From assembly GCA_038246645.1 (NCBI GenBank), contig JBBRVS010000147.1:1-13754 (forward strand): 13,754 nt of DNA, in the 5' to 3' direction. Positions 6,899 to 12,783 of the stretch are shown here, piece after piece. Under the pieces are notes generated by a model, which did not search any database, had not been told where the DNA came from, and was given only the letters and a program-made list of their open reading frames with translations. Source of the DNA: JAHCHG01 sp038246645 (GTDB lineage Bacteria; Acidobacteriota; Blastocatellia; Pyrinomonadales; Pyrinomonadaceae). Both the position numbers and the translations under genes were made by a program. Position 1 is the stretch's first letter; every line of letters starts with the position of its first letter.

Positions 6899-7969
6899 TT
6901 ATTTCTGTCCGCCCGGAGCATTTTTATAAACATCTTCGCGCTTGTGAAAATTGTCTTCGATGACGATGTCCACATTAGTTTTATCAATCGAAATCGGTTC
7001 GAGCAGGATTGACGGAACATCTATTTTGCCGTTATTAACCGTTTTGGTCGTTTCGAGTTTTTCGCCTTTGGCAAGCGCGACGGCGGCTTCGGCGCCTCGT
7101 TTACCGAGTTTTGAAACAGATTTATAAACCGTCATCGTCTGCGTTCCGGCAAGAACTCGCTGAAGCGCGGCAAGTTCGGCATCTTGCCCCGAAACCAGAA
7201 CTTTGCCGTTTAATTTCTGGGCGTTCAGCGCCTGAATCGCACCGCCCGCCGTACCGTCATTTGAAGTTACAATTGCCGCAACATTATTATTATTGATCGT
7301 CAGCGCATTTTCCGTGTGTTTCAGAGCTTCGTCCGCCAGCCATTCACGCGCCCATTGATCGGCGACGATCTTGATGTCGTTGCGGTCAATAAAAGGCTGC
7401 AAAACTTCCATCTGACCTTCGCGCAGAAGTTTGGCATTGTTATCGGTCGGTGCGCCGCCGATCAGAATATAATTGCCCGTCGGAGCTTTTTCGACCAGGT
7501 ATTTCGCTTGCAATTCGCCGACTCTTTTGTTGTCAAATGAAATATACAAATCGGGTTCGCTGTTGCGCACCAACCGGTCGTAGGAAATCACCGGAACATT
7601 CTGGCGTTTTGCCAATTCGACAATCGCTCCGGCAACTTCCGAATTTTGCGGAACCAGAACGATCACGTCAACGCCCTGCGTTAAAAGACTTTCGGCTTGT
7701 TTGATCTGCGTTTCGCTATTGCCGTCAGCGGCTTGAACGAGAACCTCCGCGCCTAATTCTTCGGCGCGCCTGACAAAAGCCTCACGGTCTTTCTGCCATC
7801 GTTCCTGCTTTAAGGAATCCATCAAAAAACCGATGCGAATCTTGCCCGATTTATTCTGCACCGCATTAGCCGAATTTTGCTCCGGTGCCTGAACACAAGC
7901 GATTGCAAAAATTAAACAAGCGAAAATTGTGAAAACCGAAATTATGTGTAAATTTTTTATTAGTTTCAT
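6899..7969 (-). CDS. xylF: D-xylose ABC transporter, substrate-binding lipoprotein
   Basis: A 356-residue periplasmic binding protein of the ribose/xylose family, close in sequence to E. coli XylF. Telling segments are LKQERWQKDREAF, QAADGNSETQ, ISYDRLVRN, YISFDNKRVGELQAK, the IGGAPTDNNAK stretch, TSNDGTAGGAIQAL, VSGQDAELAALQR, GTQTMTVYK and NFHKREDVY. The N-terminus has KNLH charges, a hydrophobic core and FAIAC25, a loose lipobox, so it is probably an anchored lipoprotein after cleavage before C25; a plain signal peptide is the alternative. It captures xylose and would deliver it to the XylGH permease and ATPase, neither of which is in the window. It lies downstream of xylA on the same strand, about 285 bp away behind a palindromic repeat. 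No Shine-Dalgarno is obvious before the ATG at 7967-7969. Confidence 0.95.
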   Translation of the reverse strand: MKLIKNLHIISVFTIFACLIFAIACVQAPEQNSANAVQNKSGKIRIGFLMDSLKQERWQKDREAFVRRAEELGAEVLVQAADGNSETQIKQAESLLTQGVDVIVLVPQNSEVAGAIVELAKRQNVPVISYDRLVRNSEPDLYISFDNKRVGELQAKYLVEKAPTGNYILIGGAPTDNNAKLLREGQMEVLQPFIDRNDIKIVADQWAREWLADEALKHTENALTINNNNVAAIVTSNDGTAGGAIQALNAQKLNGKVLVSGQDAELAALQRVLAGTQTMTVYKSVSKLGKRGAEAAVALAKGEKLETTKTVNNGKIDVPSILLEPISIDKTNVDIVIEDNFHKREDVYKNAPGGQK

Positions 7970-8001
7970 ATTTTTTTTGTAACTGAGTAAGTCTTAAATT
8001 T

Positions 8002-8196
8002 TATGAATTGCCGTCTGCTTTAGCTGACGGAAAAAGTAGTTCTTCCTAAAGCCTTTAGCCGAATTTATAAAAAATATCAATCATCCGCACAGCTTAAGCT
8101 AAAGCAATAAGGAATTTTTAATTTTCTACAGATTTGGCTAAAGCCTGAATTTACTTACTAAAATAGTCCGTCAGCTAAAGCAAACGGCAATTCATA
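8002..8196. repeat. 195-bp palindromic repeat element, copy 1 (between xylA and xylF)
   Basis: Ends 8002-8031 and 8167-8196 are inverted repeats matching at 29 of 30 positions (TATGAATTGCCGT, then GCTTTAGCTGACGGA). The interior has further small inversions around AGCTTAAGCTAAAGC. Copy 2 at 11309-11507 has the same ends and the same internal order in the same orientation, and similarity appears to continue about 20 bp past the right end (AGCTC...GCAATTTATA). No coding capacity is seen. As RNA it would fold strongly, so it could affect transcription or mRNA stability between xylA and xylF. Confidence 0.85.
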
Positions 8197-8255
8197 CAGC
8201 TCACAGCAATTTATAAAATCTGAAACCTTATCAATTACATTTTTCTACCGAAAAT

Positions 8256-9422
8256 TTACTCGACACCAAACAAAATATCCATCGTCAATTGATCGAGCCG
8301 TTCGTATTTCAAACCTTTTGACGCTAATTTTGCGCGGTCGAATTCGGTTGAAAGAAGTTTTAATGAAGCTTCCGCGCTGAATTTTCCGATCAGATTTTCG
8401 CGGTTTGTCTCATTAATTTCCGCCAGAATTTCCTGAATTTTCTCCGAAGCATTCCACTTAGCGGCTTTGTCTTTCAAGATCAAATAGGTCCGCATACAGC
8501 CGCGCGCAAAATCCTTGACACCTTCGTAATCTTCCGTGCGGTAAGCGTGCGCGTCAAAATGGCGCGAACCGGAATAGCCGACATCTTCGAGGAATTTCAC
8601 CAGCCAGAAAGATTGCTTCGGGCTGACCGAACCGAAGCGCAAATCCTGATCGTATCTGCCCGGATATTGATCGTTCAGATCAATATGAAAAAGTTTTCCG
8701 GCTTCCCAAGCCTGCGCGACGGCGTGCATCATATTCAAGCCCGGCATCTGTTCGTGCGCGACTTCCGGATTTACGCCGACCATTTCCTTATGTTCCAAAG
8801 TTTCGATAAACGCTAAATATGCGGCGGTCGTCGGAAAATAAATATCGGCGCGCGGTTCGTTCGGTTTGGCTTCGAGCGCGAATTTATAATCGTAATTTTG
8901 TGCGATGTTATATTCGCACAGATAATCCAAACATTCGCGAAAACGCTTGATCGCGTCCGTTGTCCGGCGGCAGCCGTCGGTTTCGACGCCTTCGCGCCCG
9001 CCCCACAAAACGAAAGTTTCCGCGCTGAACTGTGCGCCTAAATCCATCGCTCTCATCGTTTTTTGGACGGCTAGAGCGCGAACCTGTGCATCGTTGGCGG
9101 TGAACGCGCCGTCGCGAAAAACCGCTTCGTAAAAAAGATTAACGGTCGCCATCGGAACTTTGATATTGTGGTCTTCGCAAGCCTTGCGAAATTCGGAAAC
9201 TATTGAATCTCTTTCGTTTGCGGGCGCATCAATCGGCACGAGATCGTTGTCGTGAAAATTTACGCCGTAGGCGCCGACATCCGCCAGAAGTTTGACGAGT
9301 TCGACGGGCGACATCGAAGGACGCACCGCATCGCCGAACGGATCGCGCCCGCGATTGCCGACCGTCCACAATCCGAAAGTGAATTTATCTTCAGGTTTTG
9401 GTAAATATTTATCGTTGCTCAT
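8256..9422 (-). CDS. xylA: Xylose isomerase (short, class I / Streptomyces-type)
   Basis: A 388-residue enzyme converting D-xylose to D-xylulose in the cytoplasm. Its length and sequence match the Streptomyces/Arthrobacter group and not the ~440-residue E. coli-type group. All active-site residues are present: H57 and D60 in FHDND, the metal ligands E184 and K186 in LEAKP, E220 and H223 in NPEVAHEQ, D248 in HIDLN, D258 and D260 in YDQDLRFG, and D290 in HFDAH. The spacing reproduces the Streptomyces numbering with a constant offset of 3. The ATG at 9420-9422 is preceded by GGAGT (9431-9435 read on the minus strand) at good distance, one of the clearest Shine-Dalgarno sites in the window. xylB lies upstream on the same strand with a 297-bp gap, and xylF lies downstream. 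Confidence 0.98.
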   Translation of the reverse strand: MSNDKYLPKPEDKFTFGLWTVGNRGRDPFGDAVRPSMSPVELVKLLADVGAYGVNFHDNDLVPIDAPANERDSIVSEFRKACEDHNIKVPMATVNLFYEAVFRDGAFTANDAQVRALAVQKTMRAMDLGAQFSAETFVLWGGREGVETDGCRRTTDAIKRFRECLDYLCEYNIAQNYDYKFALEAKPNEPRADIYFPTTAAYLAFIETLEHKEMVGVNPEVAHEQMPGLNMMHAVAQAWEAGKLFHIDLNDQYPGRYDQDLRFGSVSPKQSFWLVKFLEDVGYSGSRHFDAHAYRTEDYEGVKDFARGCMRTYLILKDKAAKWNASEKIQEILAEINETNRENLIGKFSAEASLKLLSTEFDRAKLASKGLKYERLDQLTMDILFGVE

Positions 9423-9719
9423 ATTTTATAACTCCATTTATTTCAACCGCGAAATACGCGGAATACACGAAAAAAGATTTTTTGTAGCTGATTGGATATA
9501 TAAAAATGCCAGAAAGAATTCGACAAACGAACTATAAATTTTTACCTGTTAAGGGTAAATTATTTGCGGCTAAATAGTTAAAAGTTAACAGTTTATAGTT
9601 TTTCTTACTAACGTAATTCATTAAAGTCAGATTTTAAATTTTATAAATGACGCGCATCAACTACGATTTTTTGTATTTTATTTTAGCGTCTTTCGCGTGT
9701 TTCGCGGTTAAATCTTTTC
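9423..9719. other. 297-bp gap between xylB and xylA with a dispersed inverted repeat pair
   Basis: There is no convincing gene. AACCGCGAAATACGCGGAA... (9445-9476) and the reverse complement of 9681-9709 (AACCGCGAAACACGCGAAA...) form an imperfect inverted pair near the two ends of the gap; the CGCGAA units look like a dispersed intergenic repeat. A second imperfect inversion joins AACTATAAA...CTGTTAA (from about 9529) with TTAACAGTTTATAGTT near 9585-9600. The xylA ribosome binding site is at 9431-9435. Any xylA promoter of its own must lie inside this region, but no clear -10/-35 pair was found. Confidence 0.6.
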
Positions 9720-11204
9720 TTAACTCGTCAGAATCCGCATCGCCGGACGAAGCGCGGAATACAGTAATTTATACGCTTCGTAATTGCGATTCAATTTTTC
9801 AAACGCTTCCTGATTCGGCTCGATTTTTTCCGCCACACGAATCGTTTTTTCGCACGCTTCGTCAACCGATTTCCAATGTCCGAAACCGACTCCGGCAAGA
9901 ATCGCCGCGCCGAACGCCGCGCCTTCGTCCGCTTCGATAATTTCAACCGTTTTCCCATAAACATCCGATTGAATCTGCCGCCAGAGTTTCGATCTCGCGC
10001 CGCCGCCGCCGAGCCTGACCGACGAAATTTCCGCGCCCGATTCCTTAAAAATCTCTATTGAATCGCGCAAACTGAAAGCCACGCCTTCCAAAACGGCGCG
10101 TGTCAGATGCGCTCTTGTGTGGCTTGCCGTTAAACCGACAAATGCTGCGCGGGCAAACGGGTCGAGATGCGGCGTGCGCTCGCCCATCAAATACGGCAGC
10201 CAGATCGCGCCGTCTGCGCCTGCCGGAATTTTCGCGGCTTCATCTGTCAATTCATCAAAAGATTTCCCCTCGCCGAAATTTGCGCGAAACCATTTTAAGG
10301 AAAGTCCGGCGGAAAGCGTTACGCCCGTATTATGCCAGCGTTCGGGAATGGCGTGGCAAAGCGTGTGAATTCTGCCCTTTAAATCCAGTTTCGGCGCGTC
10401 CGTTACGGCAAAAATCACGCCTGACGTACCGATTGTCGCACTCGTTTTTCCGGCTTCCGTAATTCCCATACCGATCGCGCCCGCCGCATTGTCGCCCGCG
10501 CCGGCAACCAATAAAGTTCCGCTTTTTAAACCGGTTTCCGCCGCCGCACTTTTTGAAATTTTACCCGTAACTTCAATAGATTCATAAACTTTTGGAAGTA
10601 GATTTTTATTGATCTCAAACGCCTCGAGCATTTCATTCGACCATTTTCGATTCTTCACATCAAAAAGCAGCGTGCCGGAAGAATCGGCAACATCGCTCGC
10701 TTTATCTCCGGAAAGTTTCAGCCGAATATAATCTTTCGGCAACAAAACGGTTTTTACTTTTTTCCAATTTTCCGGTTCGTTTTCGCGCAACCAGAGCAGT
10801 TTCGGCAAAGTAAAACCCGTAACCGCCGGATTTGAAACTAAGTTTATTAAGTTTTCCGCGCCCGTTTTTTCGGTAATTTCCGCGCATTGTTTTCCGGTTC
10901 GCTGATCGCACCAGAGCAGCGCGGGGCGAATAACTTTGTCCGCTTCATCGAGAAAAACCGAGCCGTGCATCTGTCCCGAAAAACCGATTGCGCCGATTTC
11001 TCCGGCGTTTATCGTGTGCAAAACTTCACGAATCGCCGCCACGACAGCATGCCACCAATCGTCCGGCGATTGCTCCGCCCAACCGATTTCAGGCGAAGCA
11101 AAATCCGCGTGCGCGGCATTTGCCGAAGCGATAACTCTGCCGTTTTCATCAATTACGATCGCGCGTGAACCGCCTGTTCCGACATCAATTCCGAGAAAAT
11201 TCAT
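9720..11204 (-). CDS. xylB: Xylulokinase (FGGY family)
   Basis: A full-length (494-residue) FGGY kinase that phosphorylates D-xylulose to xylulose 5-phosphate with ATP in the cytoplasm. The N-terminal phosphate-binding turn is GIDVGTGGSRA (5-15), substrate-binding GQMHGSV is at 78-83, WCDQRT at 98-103, the catalytic aspartate is D238 in GAGDNAAGAIG, and the C-terminal ATP-side motifs GTSGVIF (259-265), LPYLMGERTPH and LGGGGARSKLWRQ are all present. The GQMHG motif and its pairing with xylA distinguish it from glycerol- or ribulokinases. The ATG at 11202-11204 begins at the expected position for the family, although no good Shine-Dalgarno precedes it (CTAACG). It is the first of the minus-strand xylose genes and is likely to be transcribed from the AT-rich region 11205-11300. 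Confidence 0.97.
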   Translation of the reverse strand: MNFLGIDVGTGGSRAIVIDENGRVIASANAAHADFASPEIGWAEQSPDDWWHAVVAAIREVLHTINAGEIGAIGFSGQMHGSVFLDEADKVIRPALLWCDQRTGKQCAEITEKTGAENLINLVSNPAVTGFTLPKLLWLRENEPENWKKVKTVLLPKDYIRLKLSGDKASDVADSSGTLLFDVKNRKWSNEMLEAFEINKNLLPKVYESIEVTGKISKSAAAETGLKSGTLLVAGAGDNAAGAIGMGITEAGKTSATIGTSGVIFAVTDAPKLDLKGRIHTLCHAIPERWHNTGVTLSAGLSLKWFRANFGEGKSFDELTDEAAKIPAGADGAIWLPYLMGERTPHLDPFARAAFVGLTASHTRAHLTRAVLEGVAFSLRDSIEIFKESGAEISSVRLGGGGARSKLWRQIQSDVYGKTVEIIEADEGAAFGAAILAGVGFGHWKSVDEACEKTIRVAEKIEPNQEAFEKLNRNYEAYKLLYSALRPAMRILTS

Positions 11205-11300
11205 TCGTTAGATTTTACACTTAAATTTTGTTTTGCAAACCCTTTAAGTTCATTTATTTGTAAATTTTAAGTGATTATTTCCTTTGTAAAATTCGTAAAA
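11205..11300 (-). promoter_or_regulatory. Putative xylB upstream control region with an imperfect inverted repeat
   Basis: This AT-rich stretch directly upstream of xylB carries CACTTAAATTTTG at 11218-11230 and its imperfect inverse TAAATTTTAAGTG at 11261-11273, differing by an inserted base. Such a pair could be a regulator site or simply AT-rich chance. On the minus strand a TTGCAA...TAAAAT pair with a 15-base gap lies close to the ATG, which is a weak promoter match. No regulator gene is in the window. Confidence 0.25.
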
Positions 11301-11308
11301 AATCTTTC

Positions 11309-11507
11309 TATGAATTGCCGTGCGGCTTTAGCTGACGGAATGTTGTAGCAATTAAATCAAGGTTTTAGCCGAATTTATTAAAAAACATCAATCATCTGCA
11401 CAGCTTAAGCTAAAGCAACAAGGAATTTTAAATTCTTTCTACAGTTTGGCTAAAGCCTTTTAGAAAATTAACCTTTTCCGTCAGCTAAAGCCGCATGGCA
11501 ATTCATA
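11309..11507. repeat. 199-bp palindromic repeat element, copy 2 (upstream of xylB)
   Basis: Ends 11309-11340 and 11476-11507 are inverted repeats matching at 31 of 32 positions (TATGAATTGCC then GCGGCTTTAGCTGACGGAA). The interior matches copy 1 at 8002-8196 in the same orientation (TTAGCCGAATTTAT, ATCAATCATC, GCACAGCTTAAGCTAAAGCAA, AAGGAATTTT). Shared sequence continues to about 11528 (AGCTC...GGCAATTTATA). The right edge cuts the secreted-protein fragment that starts at 11667. Confidence 0.85.
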
Positions 11508-11667
11508 AAGCTCGACGGCAATTTATATGATTTTTATATGTTCCGTTCCCGTTATCGGCAACCAAAACCTTTGAAGCAAAAGAGTTTTCAGAAGCGGTTT
11601 GCGCGAACGCGCTCGAAAAAAAACAGAAAACCAACAAAGGAAGCAAGATATTTTTTAAGTATTTCAT
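11503..11667 (-). pseudogene. 5' fragment of a secreted protein, possibly a GH43 beta-xylosidase, cut by repeat copy 2
   Basis: From ATG 11665-11667 the frame encodes a clear Sec signal peptide: a KYLKN basic start, hydrophobic LLPLLVFCFFSSAFA and cleavage after AFA22. The next residues are QTASENSFASKVLVADNGNGTYKN. The ending NGTYKN is how many GH43 beta-xylosidases lead into NPILxADYSDPD; here, right after N46, the sequence becomes repeat-derived (HINCRRAL then stop at 11503-11505). About 46 native codons remain (down to about 11530) of a protein that would have been several hundred residues. The GH43 identity is inference from this short lead-in and from the xylose neighbourhood. An upstream in-frame start exists, but the signal peptide defines the one chosen. 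CGCCGAAAATAATT precedes the ATG, with no strong Shine-Dalgarno. Confidence 0.5.
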
Positions 11668-11716
11668 AATTATTTTCGGCGGTTTATAAACGCACTTCGA
11701 CCGCTCTCTTAACAAA

Positions 11717-11859
11717 TTAAGCAGGTGAGCATATATAATCGGACATTTTGAAAATTTCTGAGTCCCGCCTTCAGGTGCCTTTCCGCCAGCGAAGCGCGGC
11801 GGAAAGGCACGCTAAAGCGTGGACTCAAAACATCGCAGAACTTTTGCTCACCTGCTTAA
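11717..11859. mobile_element. Nested palindromic element, 143 bp with perfect 15-bp terminal inverted repeats
   Basis: TTAAGCAGGTGAGCA at 11717-11731 is repeated perfectly inverted at 11845-11859. Inside, TGAGTCC (11759-11765) pairs with GGACTCA (11821-11827), and at the core GTGCCTTTCCGCC (11775-11787) pairs perfectly with 11798-11810 around a 10-base loop, giving a GC-rich hairpin. No T tract follows on either strand, so it is not a standard terminator. No coding capacity is seen. It lies between the TonB receptor fragment and the secreted-protein fragment. Confidence 0.75.
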
Positions 11860-11982
11860 AAGAATTTAGCGAACGGTGTTTTTTCTAAAAAATTTAAGAA
11901 ATCTTTTTTGTTTTACTTATCTTTCTATTATTTTCGGCGATAGCTTTCTTAAAAACAAATTGTGTTCAAATTCAAAGCTGAA
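11860..11982. other. AT-rich gap downstream of the TonB receptor fragment
   Basis: No gene or clear hairpin is visible. It contains ATTATTTTCGGCG at 11927-11939, identical to the 13 bases at 11669-11681 just upstream of the secreted-protein start. This may be a short duplication or chance. Confidence 0.4.
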
Positions 11983-12639
11983 TTAGAACGTGAATCTTCC
12001 GCCGATCTGAATATCTCTCGGCGGTTGACGCTGCGTATTTGCCCGACCGAATGATCCGCTCGTCAGATCGAGATTGAGTCCCGAAAAATACGGACGATTC
12101 AGCAGATTGATGGCTTCGACTCTGATCTGGAATTTCATTCCTTCACGAACCTGGAAGTCTTTGGAAATGCCGACATCAAATTTCAAAAAGTGTTGATTGC
12201 GGAATTTTCCGGTCGTTAAAGGGAATGAACGCAAGGTGTTGGTCGAACTGCTCGTATAATTATTGGCAAAAGCCGGAGCCGAGCCGTTGATAAAAAAGCC
12301 GGAAGTATCAAACGCCGGAATATCAATTCCGTAGCGTCTTCCTTCCGAATCTTTTTTGCCGAGCCGGTTGACAAGTTCATTCGGATCGCCGTTGTAATAA
12401 ACGTTTCCGAAGATCAGCGGTTCGCCCGATTGGCGCTCAAAGATACCTTGCAATTGCCAACCGCCGAGAATACCGTCAACAACCCGATTCCAGTTACTGC
12501 CGATTGCCCGATTACGTCCGAACGACAGTTGGTAAATACTTGAAAAAGTAATCCGATGCGGTCTTTCATTCGGCGAAACAATGTCAATAAGTTCCGTATC
12601 CTGCGGATTCAAATGGGTGTAATTAAAAGTGGGACACAC
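11983..12639 (-). pseudogene. C-terminal fragment of an Oar-like TonB-dependent receptor
   Basis: About 210 residues match the last strands of the outer-membrane beta-barrel of the large (around 1000-residue) Oar/CarboxypepD_reg type TonB-dependent receptors. Signs are SPNERPHRITFSSIYQLSFG, ILGGWQLQGIFERQSGEPL, FLKFDVGISKDFQV, IRVEAINLLNRPYFSG and the terminal aromatic IGGRFTF, typical of outer-membrane assembly signals. The plug, the TonB box and most of the barrel are missing. Family-like sequence begins only at about 12614; the first eight residues of the open frame (GTG start, then CPTFNYT) are encoded by the terminal repeat of the adjacent MITE. It has no signal peptide and cannot insert as a receptor. 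Its place upstream of a possible xylosidase fragment and xylB suggests it once imported xylo-oligosaccharides, which is inference. Confidence 0.85.
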
Positions 12640-12783
12640 TTTTCGCCAAATTCAACAGACTTTTAAAAATTGACAAAATTAGTGCTGTATATTGTGCTTT
12701 TAAAAATCTATCTACAATATATAGCAGTCAAAATCGTCATCAAAAATTATTGATATTTCTGTGTCCCACTTTTAATTACACCC
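12615..12783. mobile_element. MITE, 169 bp with perfect 24-bp terminal inverted repeats
   Basis: The ends at 12615-12638 and 12760-12783 are perfectly inverted over 24 bp (GGGTGTAATTAAAAGTGGGA plus CACA). Counted from the inner TGT...ACA they have the TGT/ACA termini seen in IS3/IS481-type elements, but I cannot assign the family. An internal inversion TGCTGTATATTGT (12683-12695) with 12714-12726 matches at 12 of 13. There is no transposase. Flanks show no target duplication (ATTCAAAT on the left, TATTTTTC on the right). The element joins two unrelated coding fragments on the same strand and supplies the stop codon of one and the apparent start of the other. Confidence 0.88.

Noticed and set aside
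9647..9940. Plus-strand frame of 97 codons spanning the xylB end and the xylB-xylA gap
   Set aside because: Most of it is antisense to xylB, and the rest crosses an intergenic inverted repeat; no ribosome binding site or domain signal.
8002..11507. Composite transposon carrying xylA-xylB
   Set aside because: The flanking elements have no transposase and no target duplication was seen outside them; I report them as repeats that could recombine, not as a mobile unit.
11775..11810. Rho-independent terminator at the strong hairpin
   Set aside because: The stem is perfect and GC-rich, but no T tract follows on either strand; it is the core of a larger nested palindrome and is better explained as a repeat element.
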